The notes: generated from the letters alone by a model not told the origin. Positions 43,335 through 52,239 are shown, numbered from the stretch's first letter. The stretch is 64,000 nucleotides of DNA from Bacillus cereus (GCF_002584535.1 NZ_NUOT01000035.1:1-64000), one strand, 5' to 3'. Translations and numbers: made by a program.

Positions 43335-44251
43335 TATATTCGTTTGAAACGTCCAACGATTTCAACGGTTTCTGTAATATTCATAAACGCATGATTGTCT
43401 ACATGACGAATGATACGCTTTATTTCTCCTAATTCGTAACGAGTTACGACAGTATAAATCATTTTTTTCTTATGGTTGGTATAGCCACCGACAGCGTCTA
43501 CCATTGTTACGCCACGTATGCCGTGATGCAGTAGTGCGCTTTTAATTTCCTCGCCTTTTTCTGTAATTGTCATTATCGTTAATTTAATGTGTTTTGTATG
43601 CACAGCATCGATTACCTTGCTGGCAACAAAACGGCTAATTAACGTGTACAGTGTAATGTCCCATCCGAAAATAAAGCCAGCGACAACAAGTAAGGCTAGG
43701 TTGAAGCCAAAAATAATGGCACCAATTGAAATGTCTTTATATTTCGCTACAATCAATCCAACAACATCAAAACCACCAGTGGATGATGCAAATCGGAATA
43801 TAATTCCGGATGCTGCACCACAGATAACACCACCAAATACAGATGAAAGTAAAATGTCATTCGAAACTTGATGTACTGGGATAATGTTCATGGCTGCAGA
43901 TGATACTGCCACGAAGTAAGCTGTTAAGAAAGTTGTTTTCTTCCCTAAGTAAAAATGACTTAGAACAAGTAGTGGGATGTTTAATAAAAAGATAAGTGCA
44001 CCGATATTATAATGCATTAAATAACCGATAATCATCCCCACACCAGCGAAACCACCGCTAATCATATTATGCGGGATAAAAAACATATTCATTGAAATAG
44101 CATACAAAATGGAAGCTATAAAAATAACAATCAACTGTATTACAAATTCTAAATGAAATGTTCTAGCTGCTGGGAAGGATAAAAAGGCGGTGTCGGGAAC
44201 GTAATCGGTGTCTCCTAATTGACCCATAGTATGTTTCATCTCCATATTCAT
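43334..44251 (-). CDS. YitT-family membrane protein (DUF161/DUF2179)
   Basis: 305 residues: five or six membrane helices (NMFFIPHNMISGGFAGVGMIIGY and GASSGIIFRFASSTGGFDVVGLIVAKY are typical of the YitT core) then a cytoplasmic DUF2179 domain (YTVVTRYELGEIKRIIRHVDNHAFMNI). Function unknown; bacilli carry several paralogues. ATG at 44251 lacks a good ribosome site and 44239 or 44227 are alternatives. It is convergent with the two-helix protein gene. Nearly 220 bp to the next gene holds no other feature. Confidence 0.85.
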   Translation of the reverse strand: MNMEMKHTMGQLGDTDYVPDTAFLSFPAARTFHLEFVIQLIVIFIASILYAISMNMFFIPHNMISGGFAGVGMIIGYLMHYNIGALIFLLNIPLLVLSHFYLGKKTTFLTAYFVAVSSAAMNIIPVHQVSNDILLSSVFGGVICGAASGIIFRFASSTGGFDVVGLIVAKYKDISIGAIIFGFNLALLVVAGFIFGWDITLYTLISRFVASKVIDAVHTKHIKLTIMTITEKGEEIKSALLHHGIRGVTMVDAVGGYTNHKKKMIYTVVTRYELGEIKRIIRHVDNHAFMNITETVEIVGRFKRI

Positions 44252-44476
44252 TTTTGATTACAAGAAGAGAATAATGCTTTTTTCAAAAACTGGCAATAGT
44301 TTTATGGTAATGAAAAAATGTTTTAAATTTATGAAAATTCTAACCTAATTGGTGGTATATGTGGTTATAAGAAAAGAAGTGAATACAATGGAATTTTGTA
44401 TCATATTTTGAAAAGAAAAGGAAATAGAGAACATCCAAAGAATGTGCTAAAATGAGCTTATTAAGGATGTGAAGCG

Positions 44477-44761
44477 ATGGAATTTTTATTGCAAGATGCA
44501 ATTCTATATATATCTTTTGTAACGACAGCGCTTTGTTTATTAGAAGTCTTTTTTCTCACTAATGTTTCTCGTTTTGTACGTCAACAAACATCAAGTGGTA
44601 GACAAAAAGCGTTTGCACTAGTTGATACATGTGAAGATAGTCTCAATAATGTTCCACTCTTTTCTATTTTCTATAAATATGGAATGGTTCGTTCGGTTCG
44701 TAGACAAGAATCGAGCGGAGAGAGTGACGAGGTCGGTCCGTATACACCAATGTTTCGCTAA
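44477..44761 (+). CDS. Hypothetical protein (94 aa) upstream of yidC
   Basis: An N-terminal hydrophobic helix (ILYISFVTTALCLLEVFFL) is followed by a basic-polar half with SSGRQKAF and RRQESSGESDEVGP segments, suggesting a membrane-anchored cytoplasmic or extracytoplasmic tail. ATG follows AAGGATGTGAAG. It lies 28 bp upstream of yidC and is probably cotranscribed. I do not recognise a family. The repeated SSG near both halves may be chance. Confidence 0.6.
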   Translation: MEFLLQDAILYISFVTTALCLLEVFFLTNVSRFVRQQTSSGRQKAFALVDTCEDSLNNVPLFSIFYKYGMVRSVRRQESSGESDEVGPYTPMFR

Positions 44762-44789
44762 ATAATTACGAAACATTGGAGGAATGAAC

Positions 44790-45572
44790 ATGTTAAAATC
44801 ATACCGAGCTGTGCTCGTTAGTTTATCATTATTATTTGTTTTTGTTTTATCTGGTTGTAGTAATAGCGGTCCAATTGATGCAAATAGTGCAGGGCTTTGG
44901 GACCATTATTTTGTTTATCCAATCTCATTTATGCTTCAATTTGTTGCTCATCATGTGCCTAGCGGAAGCTTTGGTATTGCAATCATTATCATTACGCTTG
45001 TGGTTCGTTCAGCGATGATTCCATTAGCTGTTTCGCAATATCGCAGTCAAATGAAAATGAAAAAAATGCAGCCTGAATTGCAGAAGCTAAAGAAAAAGCA
45101 CGGTGATGTAAGCAAAGATATTGAAAAACAAAAACAGTATCAAAAAGAAATGTCAGAACTAATGAAAGCAGGCGGTTGGAACCCACTCGCTGGGTGCTGG
45201 CCAATCTTTATACAAATGCCAATTTTCTCAGCATTGTATTATGCGATTAGCCGGACTGAAGAGATTCGTACATCTTCATTTTTATGGGTAAACTTAGGAC
45301 ATGCAGATCCGTATCATATTTTACCGATTATCGCAGCGTTAACCACGTTTATTCAAATGAAAATTATGCAGTCAAATATAGCAGCAGGAGAGCAGGTTTC
45401 AATGCTTAAAATGCAGCAAGTTATGATGCCAGCAATGATCTTATTTATGGGATTTGCTGCACCATCAGGACTTGTCTTGTATTGGATTACAGGTAATCTA
45501 TTTACAATGACACAAATGATTGTACTCAGAAAAGTGATGGAACGTGAAGAAGGACAATTACAAAATGCATAG
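44790..45572 (+). CDS. yidC: Membrane protein insertase YidC/OxaA
   Basis: 260 residues. A lipoprotein signal (VFVLSGC) is followed by the 60KD inner-membrane domain with five helices: FGIAIIIITLVVRSAMIPLAVSQYRSQMKMK carries the groove Arg, then GCWPIFIQMPIFSALYYAI and the C-terminal SGLVLYWITGNLFTMTQ. Inserts membrane proteins with or beside SecYEG. Bacilli have two paralogues (SpoIIIJ and YqjG-like). Which this is cannot be decided. ATG (44790) follows GGAGG. The gene is away from the rnpA locus, so it is probably the second copy. Confidence 0.93.
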   Translation: MLKSYRAVLVSLSLLFVFVLSGCSNSGPIDANSAGLWDHYFVYPISFMLQFVAHHVPSGSFGIAIIIITLVVRSAMIPLAVSQYRSQMKMKKMQPELQKLKKKHGDVSKDIEKQKQYQKEMSELMKAGGWNPLAGCWPIFIQMPIFSALYYAISRTEEIRTSSFLWVNLGHADPYHILPIIAALTTFIQMKIMQSNIAAGEQVSMLKMQQVMMPAMILFMGFAAPSGLVLYWITGNLFTMTQMIVLRKVMEREEGQLQNA

Positions 45573-45576
45573 AAGG

Positions 45577-45605
45577 AAGCCACTCATTTAGGAGTGGCTT
45601 TTTTG
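45577..45605 (+). terminator. Terminator after yidC
   Basis: AAGCCACTC pairs with GAGTGGCTT, then T residues. Confidence 0.85.
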
Positions 45606-45758
45606 TGCTACTGAAGTTTGCTATTACATTTATGGTTGGAAATTCTTTTAAAAGTAGTTAAGGAAAAGTTAAGAAAGCAATTTTAGTATATGCAGTGTAT
45701 ACGAAAGTGTACAAGTTTTCGAAATCTATGTGATACAAAATGAAGGAGGAAGTTTCCT

Positions 45759-46598
45759 ATGAAGAAGAAAAAAACAGTTGGATATTTAGTAGCTGCCGGA
45801 GCTTTATCACTAGGAATCATGGGGGGAGCAGGTATCCCTGCTTTCGCAGCAACTAACGATGCAAATTCTACAGTAGTATCAGACCAAACGACAAAGGGGA
45901 ATTCGAATCAAAAATTGGATGAAGCAACGAAACAACAAGTAAAAACAATTATGGAGAACGCTAAAAAGCAATTAGCTGAATTAGGTGTGAATCTTCCTGA
46001 AAAAGGGAAGCGAGGAGAAATGTTCGCAAACCTTGATGATCAGACGAAAGAAAAAGTAAAAGCGATTATGGAGCAGAAGAAAGCAGGAACATTAACGCAT
46101 GAACAAGTAAAAACAAAATTAGCTGAATTAGGTGTGAATCCTCCTGAAAAAGGGAAACGAGGAGAAATGTTCGCAAACCTTGATGATCAGACGAAAGAAA
46201 AAGTAAAAACGATTATGGAGCAGAAGAAAGCAGGAACATTAACGCATGAACAAGTAAAAACAAAATTAGCTGAACTAGGTGTGAATCTTCCTGAAAAAGG
46301 GAAGCGAGGAGAAATGTTCGCAAACCTTGATGATCAGACGAAAGAAAAAGCAAAAGCAATTATGAAGCAAAAGAAAGCAGGAACATTAACACGTGAACAA
46401 GTAAAAGAGAAATTGGCTGAACTAGGTGTGAACCTTCCTGAAAAAGGGAAGCGAGAAGAAATGTTTGCAAACCTTGATGATCAGACGAAAGCAAAAGCAA
46501 AAGCAATTATGGACAAAGCAAAAGCACAATTAGCTGAGCTAGGTGTCGATTTTCCAATTAAGGATCATAAATTTTCGATGAAGAAAGCGAGTAACTAA
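45759..46598 (+). CDS. Secreted tandem-repeat protein (DUF2680/YckD-like)
   Basis: 279 residues. A signal peptide (TVGYLVAAGALSLGIMGGAGIPAFA, cleavage before ATND) is followed by tandem 49-residue repeats, each running MFANLDDQTKEKVKAIMEQ, KKAGTLTHEQV and KTKLAELGVNLPEKGKRGE. The first and last units are partial. The helical, Lys/Glu-rich repeats look like the YckD/DUF2680 type of exported Bacillus proteins. Function unknown. ATG follows GAAGGAGGAAG. The repeats are nearly identical at DNA level (147-bp period), so copy number may vary between strains. Confidence 0.75.
   Translation: MKKKKTVGYLVAAGALSLGIMGGAGIPAFAATNDANSTVVSDQTTKGNSNQKLDEATKQQVKTIMENAKKQLAELGVNLPEKGKRGEMFANLDDQTKEKVKAIMEQKKAGTLTHEQVKTKLAELGVNPPEKGKRGEMFANLDDQTKEKVKTIMEQKKAGTLTHEQVKTKLAELGVNLPEKGKRGEMFANLDDQTKEKAKAIMKQKKAGTLTREQVKEKLAELGVNLPEKGKREEMFANLDDQTKAKAKAIMDKAKAQLAELGVDFPIKDHKFSMKKASN
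46020..46556 (+). repeat. 147-bp coding tandem repeat
   Basis: Unit starts at 46020, 46167, 46314 and about 46461, exactly 147 bp apart. Units 1 to 3 are near-identical; the fourth (last) unit is more diverged and partial. Confidence 0.85.
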
Positions 46599-46682
46599 TT
46601 GAAATATAGAAAGTGTAAAAACTATTGATAGAGGTCTCTTTCGTTTGGGCAACCGAAAGAAACGACATAAAGTGTATTCGAG

Positions 46683-46719
46683 GACAGATTTCTCTCTTGA
46701 AGAAATCTGTCTTTTTTTA
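46683..46719 (+). terminator. Terminator after the tandem-repeat gene
   Basis: GACAGATTTCT pairs with AGAAATCTGTC, then a T run. Confidence 0.8.
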
Positions 46720-46849
46720 TCGAAAATTAGAGAAATGTATTAGGTTCTGTTATAATATCAAGAAGAAATATTTTTTGTATGTTACATAAAAATATATTGA
46801 TTATTTCTAAAAATTCAATATAATGAACAATAACTACAAAATTCGACAT

Positions 46850-47112
46850 CAAGAAGTGATGATGAGGACACAATCAATTTTTTACGATTCTCAGAGAGGG
46901 AGGCCTTTGGCTGTGAGCTTCCTAATACGGAAAAATAGATTACCACCTCTGAACTGCAGCAGTGAACGAACAACTAGTAATTGCTTGCCGGCAAACACCG
47001 TTATCTAGACTTGAGAAATTGGTGAAGTATGCTTTATTTTATCAATTAAACAAGGGTGGAACCACGAATACAACACTCGTCCCTTTTTTAGGGAGGAGTG
47101 TTTTTTTATTTC
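46850..47112 (+). promoter_or_regulatory. T-box riboswitch leader, probable threonine specifier
   Basis: Contains AGAGAGGGAGG (stem I start), the specifier region GATTACCACCTCTG in which ACC (Thr) occupies the position that TAC holds in the tyrS leader here, the T-box AAGGGTGGAACCACGA (about 47049-47064), and a terminator (ACACTCGTCCCT / AGGGAGGAGTGT with T run). Uncharged tRNA should switch on the amino acid permease. Threonine is inferred from the specifier alignment. Confidence 0.8.
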
Positions 47113-47152
47113 ATTTTTGCACCACACTAGGATTGGAAGGAGGAAATGCGGT

Positions 47153-48466
47153 ATGCATCATGATGAGAAAAACAAAATTGGTTTAACTGTAGCACTATCT
47201 ATCGTTGTTGGGACTATTATTGGGTCTGGTGTATTTATGAAGCCAGGAAGTGTATTAGATTACTCAGGGAGTTCTAATATGGCAATTCTCGCTTGGGTAA
47301 TAGGTGGCTTGTTAACATTGGCTAGTGGTTTAACGGTAGCTGAAATCGGAGCGCAAATTCCAAAAAATGGTGGATTGTATACGTATTTAGAGGAGATTTA
47401 TGGAAGTTTTTGGGGGTACTTATCTGGCTGGATGCAAACAATTGTTTATGGCCCAGCTATTATTGGGACATTAGGTTTGTATTTTAGTTCATTAATGATT
47501 AACTTTTTCTATTTAGATAAATCATGGAATTTACCAATTGCAATTGGAACAGTTGTATTCCTTGGTATTGTAAATAGTATGGGAACAAAATATGGGGGCA
47601 TTGTCCAAACAATTACGACGGTCGGAAAGATGATTCCAATTGTATTAATTGTTGTGTTAGGTTTTTGGAAAGGGAATAGTGATATCTTTAATGTAGTTGT
47701 ACCATTATCAGAGAATCAAAGTATTGGAATGGCGATTTTAGCAACGCTATTTGCATATGATGGTTGGATTTTACTGGCTTCTATTGGTGGTGAAATGAAG
47801 AATCCGACAAAGTTATTACCTAAGGCAATGACAGTGGGAATTTTAATTGTAACAGCTGCTTATGTATTAATTAACTTGGCATTATTAAAAGTGTTACCAG
47901 CAGCGAAAATTGTAGATCTTGGAGAAAATGCAACAGCGACAGCGGCTAATATGCTTCTTGGAGAATATGGCGGAAAAATTATTAGTATTGGTATTATCAT
48001 TTCTATTTTCGGTTGTTTAAACGGAAAAATTTTAACATTCCCGCGCATTCCAATGTCAATGGCGGAACGTGGACAACTTCCATTTTCTAAGTTCATTGCA
48101 AAAGCACATAAGAAATTTAAAACACCTGCAAATGCAATTACGTTTGAAATTATATTAGGGATTATTTTAATGATTATTAGTGATCCAAATAAGCTCTCTG
48201 AGATTTCCGTGTTTATCATTTATATTTTCTATGTGATGACATTTATCGGTGTCTTTATTTTACGAAAACGAAATGAAGGAAAAGACCGTGCATACAGCGT
48301 GCCGTTATTTCCAATCGTACCAATTTTAGCGATTTTGGGGTCATTATTTGTAATTGGAAGTGCGATTATTAATGATCCGCTAAGTTGTTTCTTATCCATT
48401 GGAATGGTGTTTACAGGTCTTCCAGTTTATTGGTATTTAAATAAGAAAAAAGAAACTGAGATGTAA
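47153..48466 (+). CDS. APC-family amino acid permease (SteT/LAT-like)
   Basis: 437 residues, 12 predicted helices. The family motifs are GTIIGSGVFMKPGSVL (TM1), a glycine-rich GGLLTLASGLTVAEIGAQIPKNGGLYTYLEEIYG and LFAYDGWILLASIGGEMKNP (TM6). It resembles the Ser/Thr exchanger SteT and LAT-type permeases. ATG (47153) is used for AAGGAGG nine bases upstream. The T-box in front with an apparent Thr specifier suggests threonine uptake or exchange is induced in threonine shortage. Substrate is otherwise unproved. Confidence 0.88.
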   Translation: MHHDEKNKIGLTVALSIVVGTIIGSGVFMKPGSVLDYSGSSNMAILAWVIGGLLTLASGLTVAEIGAQIPKNGGLYTYLEEIYGSFWGYLSGWMQTIVYGPAIIGTLGLYFSSLMINFFYLDKSWNLPIAIGTVVFLGIVNSMGTKYGGIVQTITTVGKMIPIVLIVVLGFWKGNSDIFNVVVPLSENQSIGMAILATLFAYDGWILLASIGGEMKNPTKLLPKAMTVGILIVTAAYVLINLALLKVLPAAKIVDLGENATATAANMLLGEYGGKIISIGIIISIFGCLNGKILTFPRIPMSMAERGQLPFSKFIAKAHKKFKTPANAITFEIILGIILMIISDPNKLSEISVFIIYIFYVMTFIGVFILRKRNEGKDRAYSVPLFPIVPILAILGSLFVIGSAIINDPLSCFLSIGMVFTGLPVYWYLNKKKETEM

Positions 48467-48471
48467 GAGTT

Positions 48472-48506
48472 AAAAAGCAGACGTATGATACGCCTGCTTT
48501 TTTTCT
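48472..48506 (+). terminator. Terminator after the permease
   Basis: AAAAGCAG and CTGCTTTT pair, with CGTAT/ATACG forming the upper stem. Confidence 0.75.
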
Positions 48507-48566
48507 TTGTAAAAAATTGTTATTGATATGTAGGAGGATTTACACTTGATTGCAAATATCTTTTTG

Positions 48567-48586
48567 GTTACTATAGCTGTAGTAAC
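48567..48586 (+). promoter_or_regulatory. Dyad upstream of the MFS gene
   Basis: GTTACTA (48567-48573) is the exact inverse of TAGTAAC (48580-48586) across 6 bases, directly ahead of the MFS start. Probable operator; no regulator adjacent. Confidence 0.4.
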
Positions 48587-48607
48587 TAAAAGAGAACGAG
48601 AGAAAGT

Positions 48608-49792
48608 GTGGGGAAAAACTTGAATTTTCGTGTATATATTTTAGCCATTGCGGCATTCGTAGTCGGGACGGTTGAGTTAATTATTGGGGGCACGCTGGAT
48701 TTGGTAGCTGATGATTTAGGTGTATCCATTAGTGCAGCAGGTCAACTTATTACAATATTCTCAGTTGTATTTGCTCTTTCAGGGCCAATTCTATTAGCAG
48801 TGACAGGAAAAATTGAGCGTAAAACCTTATATATTGGGGCATTATCTGTTTTCTTGATCGGAAATATTGTTTCAGCGTTTAGTTTGAATTATACGATGAT
48901 TATGTTTTCAAGGGTCATTTGTGCGGCAAGTGGATCTCTTATTATTGCATTGTCAGTAACGCTAGCTTCTAGTGTTGTAGAGCCGTATTTCCGTGCGCGT
49001 GCAATCGGAATTATTTTTATGGGAATTAGCGGATCGCTTGTACTGGGCGTACCATTAGGCCTTGTGCTTGGGAATGTATACGGGTGGCGTGCACCATTTG
49101 TTTTAATTTCGGTATTAACAGTTATTGCAATTGCTAGTATTTCTTTATTCTTAACAAAGGTTCCACCGGTAGCGATATTGTCTGTAAGAGAACAGATTGC
49201 TACCTTGAAAGATAAAAAGATCGTGAGTGCGCAGTTAACATCATTTTTATTTTTAACAGGACATTTAACGCTATATGCATATTTAACACCGTTTTTAAAA
49301 GATGTGATGCATGTGGAAGCGAACTGGATTAGCGCATTTTACTTTATTTTCGGTATTGCAGCAGTAATTGGTGGCGGCTTTGGTGGTTGGCTTGCAGATA
49401 AGTGGGGCTCTAAGAAAAGTATTATCTCTATTATTATCGTCTTTGCATGTGCCATCTTCACCTTACCGATGATGACATTCTCATTCCCGTTATTTATCAT
49501 CGTGATGGGACTTTGGAGCATGTTAAGCTGGGGGATTTCACCAGCACAGCAAAATTATTTAATTGAAATTGCACCCGAATCAGCCGGTATCCAGCAAAGC
49601 TTAAATAACTCCGCGCTTCATTTAGGTATTGCACTTGGCTCAACAGTGGGCGGAGCTGTTATTGAACAATCGTCTGTTATATATAATGCTTGGGTAGGCG
49701 GAGGTTTTGTGATTTTAGCATTACTTTGCGCAATTTTCTCGATCACGAGAGGGCAATCTACTCATATGGTAAAGAAGGAATCTATCGTTTGA
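48608..49792 (+). CDS. DHA1-type MFS transporter
   Basis: 394 residues and 12 predicted helices of the AraJ-like group (FVVGTVELIIGGTLDLVADDLGVSISAAGQLITIF at TM1-2, SGSLVLGVPLGLVLGNVYGWRAPF as motif C). Close in type to the transporter at 19479 but not a recent copy. Likely efflux; substrate unknown. The start is GTG (48608); a TTG four codons in (48620) with GGGGA upstream is an alternative. A dyad lies just before it, as expected for inducible efflux. Confidence 0.85.
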   Translation: MGKNLNFRVYILAIAAFVVGTVELIIGGTLDLVADDLGVSISAAGQLITIFSVVFALSGPILLAVTGKIERKTLYIGALSVFLIGNIVSAFSLNYTMIMFSRVICAASGSLIIALSVTLASSVVEPYFRARAIGIIFMGISGSLVLGVPLGLVLGNVYGWRAPFVLISVLTVIAIASISLFLTKVPPVAILSVREQIATLKDKKIVSAQLTSFLFLTGHLTLYAYLTPFLKDVMHVEANWISAFYFIFGIAAVIGGGFGGWLADKWGSKKSIISIIIVFACAIFTLPMMTFSFPLFIIVMGLWSMLSWGISPAQQNYLIEIAPESAGIQQSLNNSALHLGIALGSTVGGAVIEQSSVIYNAWVGGGFVILALLCAIFSITRGQSTHMVKKESIV

Positions 49793-49867
49793 TAGGTTCT
49801 TTTTTATTGGGCTTGATGTAAAATATTGTTAATGTGAAGAGGATTTAAATGGAAAGGCGTGATAGAT

Positions 49868-50047
49868 ATGAATATGGATATAATAACATCTAGTATAGGA
49901 ACTTTTTTTGCGTTAATCCCTATTCTTTTAATTGTATTTGTTTTTCGGTGGATTCGGCTCATGTATCTCAATTCTGAAGAACAGTTAAAACAAAATGAAA
50001 AGATAATCAAATTGTTGGAAGAGATAAAACAGCAAAATAAAAAATAG
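49868..50047 (+). CDS. Small membrane-anchored protein with coiled tail
   Basis: 59 residues from ATG (49868). An upstream in-frame GTG is too close to AAAGG. One helix (IGTFFALIPILLIVFVFRW) is followed by a charged heptad-like tail (EQLKQNEKIIKLLEEIKQQ). Such single-pass peptides are common in Bacillus. Role unknown. A shared terminator follows. Confidence 0.65.
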   Translation: MNMDIITSSIGTFFALIPILLIVFVFRWIRLMYLNSEEQLKQNEKIIKLLEEIKQQNKK

Positions 50048-50073
50048 CAGAGGAAGGACCTTTGCTATTTTTA
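50041..50073. terminator. Bidirectional terminator between convergent genes
   Basis: AAAATAGCA pairs with TGCTATTTT, with an inner AGG/CCT. Confidence 0.65.
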
Positions 50074-50829
50074 ATATCTCAGCTTCATTAAAATGCTTCG
50101 TATTTCCTCATCGTTCATAAAGAGGTCATGATGCTTCTCTGTAATTTTTGCAAGCGCGACATCGTGGTAGAAAAACTCTGTAAAGAACTTTACGAATGGC
50201 TGAGACATTGTTTTCATTGCTTGCCAAGATTCTTGTTCCATCCCAGCAAATAAAATTTCTCGATCATCCACGATAAGCAATAAGTAACGTTCTAATGCGT
50301 TAGGTTCTTCGGTTGGAATGAGAAAGTGAACCTTTGTCAGTTCTGTCTCCACATTGCCAACTACAAGTGCCTCAATATCAACACCTTGCTTTGCTTTTTC
50401 TTCAAGTAAAGGAAGATACCCCAAAAATGTATCATTCCAAGCGGAAATGCGAATGGAGTGTTTAGCCTCTGCTACGATTTGTTTGCTTTGAACTTGAATA
50501 GAAGATTGCATTTTTAAGCTCCAAACACGGTCATCTATAAAGGAGCGTTTTGAAATGTTTGTTTGGAGTTCTTTAATATTTGATTGGAATTCTGTCGTTA
50601 ATTTTTGAATGGCAAGGTCTAGTGGCAGGGCTGTATATAGTTTTTTCTTTTCTGAGACGGAATCCATAACCATTCCTTTATCGATGAGCCGTGCTAATAC
50701 TTCATATATTTTCGCTTTTGGAACACCCGAATGCTTTACAATTGTTGTTGCATCTAGTGGTTCATCGCTTGATACTACGACTTCATATGCCTGGCTTTCA
50801 TATTGAGAGAAACCGAATTTTTGTAACAT
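50071..50829 (-). CDS. TrmB-family transcriptional regulator
   Basis: 252 residues. A TrmB winged helix-turn-helix at the N-terminus (SQYESQAYEVVVSSDEPLDATTIVKHSGVPKAKIYEVLARLIDKGMV), a helical linker and a C-terminal phospholipase-D-like effector domain (about 115-250). TrmB-type regulators respond to sugars in archaea; the bacillary paralogues are mostly uncharacterised. ATG (50829) follows GGGAGGC. No divergent target gene is obvious: the lipoprotein upstream is on the same strand but separated by a terminator. Confidence 0.88.
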   Translation of the reverse strand: MLQKFGFSQYESQAYEVVVSSDEPLDATTIVKHSGVPKAKIYEVLARLIDKGMVMDSVSEKKKLYTALPLDLAIQKLTTEFQSNIKELQTNISKRSFIDDRVWSLKMQSSIQVQSKQIVAEAKHSIRISAWNDTFLGYLPLLEEKAKQGVDIEALVVGNVETELTKVHFLIPTEEPNALERYLLLIVDDREILFAGMEQESWQAMKTMSQPFVKFFTEFFYHDVALAKITEKHHDLFMNDEEIRSILMKLRY

Positions 50830-50910
50830 AATGCCTCCCGAACAAGATAGATTCTATACATAAGAATAAAGAAGTATGTCCATTTACACAAGTGCTTCAC
50901 TTTTTAACCA

Positions 50911-50946
50911 AGAAAAAAAGAATAGAATCCGAATGGATCCTATTCT
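50911..50946 (-). terminator. Terminator of the proline-rich lipoprotein gene
   Basis: AGAATAGGATCC pairs with GGATTCTATTCT (one G-U), then T residues on the minus strand. Confidence 0.8.
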
Positions 50947-50955
50947 GGTGTCGGT

Positions 50956-51633
50956 TTAGTTATGAATCGCTTTGAACATGAGCGCACCATTGTTTTCAGT
51001 AACAGTTAATGTACCGTTAATTGCTTGAGTTGAGAATTGCTTGGTTTGAAAGTAATCTTTCGAACCAAGTCTTTCTAATATGTTATTTAAATCTTGTTCG
51101 CTTAGAGATGAATCTAGAGAACGAATAACAGTCTTTATTGTGGAATAAAAGGCATCGATTTGTTCCTTAGATGTACCTGATCCAGCGATAGCAACAGCGG
51201 CAATTCCACCAGTTGCTTTATAAATGGAAACGCCTAATCCAAATGTAGTATTAAATGTTCCATTATATGTCGCGATTTGTGTTGTTTCAGAAAAGAGTTT
51301 AATGTTACTGATGCTAATACCATTTGAACTGCCAACTGAGTTAATTGCATTTACTAGCTTTTGCATGATTTGAGCCGTATCTACTGAAGCTGGTGGCGGA
51401 GTTGGATTAGGTGGCGGAGTTGGATTAGGTGGTGGAGTTGGATTAGGTGGTGGGGTTGGATTAGGTGGTGGAGTTGGGATAGGTTGTGGGGTTGGACTAG
51501 GTGTAGGGGCTGGCTTTGGCTCAGGCTTCGCTTCAGATTTTTCTGCGGGCTTTGTGTCCTTCTGCCCTGTGTCACACGCTGTTGCTCCAAATAGAAGAGG
51601 AATAGCTAATAAAGTAAGAAATAATTTTTTCAT
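50956..51633 (-). CDS. Lipoprotein with proline-rich repeat spacer
   Basis: 225 residues from ATG (51633) behind AAGGAAGTGG; the longer frame upstream is not used. A lipobox (ATAC, Cys about residue 19) is followed by a Lys/Glu segment, a Pro-Thr-rich stalk of about 45 residues with PTPPPN units, and a C-terminal domain of about 140 residues (VDTAQIMQKLVNAINSVG...) that looks compact and helical/beta. The stalk likely holds the domain away from the membrane through the wall. The domain is not recognised. The coding repeat is 18 bp per unit. Confidence 0.75.
   Translation of the reverse strand: MKKLFLTLLAIPLLFGATACDTGQKDTKPAEKSEAKPEPKPAPTPSPTPQPIPTPPPNPTPPPNPTPPPNPTPPPNPTPPPASVDTAQIMQKLVNAINSVGSSNGISISNIKLFSETTQIATYNGTFNTTFGLGVSIYKATGGIAAVAIAGSGTSKEQIDAFYSTIKTVIRSLDSSLSEQDLNNILERLGSKDYFQTKQFSTQAINGTLTVTENNGALMFKAIHN
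51399..51475 (-). repeat. 18-bp coding tandem repeat (PTPPPN units)
   Basis: Four to five tandem units of the 18-bp motif reading GGTGGAGTTGGATTAGG on the plus strand, differing at only a few positions. Such arrays often vary in copy number. Confidence 0.75.
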
Positions 51634-51821
51634 GTGTCCACTTCCTTTCAAAAGGATAAGGTGATTAAAAAAGGATAACATCAATATATGCACAACAGAT
51701 GGAGAAGGATTACTGCGAATAAGCATATTATGAAAAATAAATGAAAAGTATAGTTATGGTTAGTAAAGTAGGAGAGAGTTTTGTACAATAGAAATGAAGC
51801 AAATATAGGAGGGAAACTATC

Positions 51822-52124
51822 ATGGCAATTGTTGATGTATCGATTATTCCAGTTGGAACAGGTAATCCAAGCGTAAGTGAATACGTAGCAGAAGTACAAA
51901 AAGTGTTAGAGAAAAATGCGGACCGCGTGAAGTATCAATTAACACCGATGAATACAGTAATTGAAGGAGATCTTCCTGTATTACTTGAAGTGATTCAACA
52001 AATGCATGAAGTACCATATACAAAAGGTGCAAAGCGTGTAGCGACAACAATTCGTATTGATGATCGTCGTGATAAAGAGAGCACAATGGAGAAGAAATTA
52101 AACTCTGTAAAATCGAAGCTATAG
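51822..52124 (+). CDS. MTH1187-family thiamine-binding protein (YqgV-like)
   Basis: 100 residues: MAIVDVSIIPVGTGNPSVSEYVAEVQKVLE at the N-terminus and YQLTPMNTVIEGDLPVLLEVIQQMHE as the ferredoxin-like core. The family (also DUF77) binds thiamine or a related ligand. Single-domain Bacillus members are called YqgV. ATG (51822) follows AGGAGGGA. The function in cells is not settled. It ends in a strong terminator ahead of the giant repeat gene. Confidence 0.85.
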   Translation: MAIVDVSIIPVGTGNPSVSEYVAEVQKVLEKNADRVKYQLTPMNTVIEGDLPVLLEVIQQMHEVPYTKGAKRVATTIRIDDRRDKESTMEKKLNSVKSKL

Positions 52125-52133
52125 GATGGAATG

Positions 52134-52162
52134 AAAAGCAACCCAATGGGGTTGCTTTTTTT
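52134..52162 (+). terminator. Terminator before the giant repeat gene
   Basis: AAAAGCAACCC pairs with GGGTTGCTTTT. Confidence 0.85.
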
Positions 52163-52239
52163 GTACGTATGAGAACAGGCACTTATAGAAAACGAGCTAA
52201 TAAGATAATAAAAACTTAAAAAGAAAGGAGTGTTCTGAC

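Noticed and set aside
45759-46598. CRISPR-like array at the 147-bp repeats
   Set aside because: The repeats are coding, in frame, contiguous and without spacers.
46823-47186. Two ORFs of 61 and 74 codons before the permease
   Set aside because: They lie in the T-box leader RNA, whose conserved elements explain the sequence.
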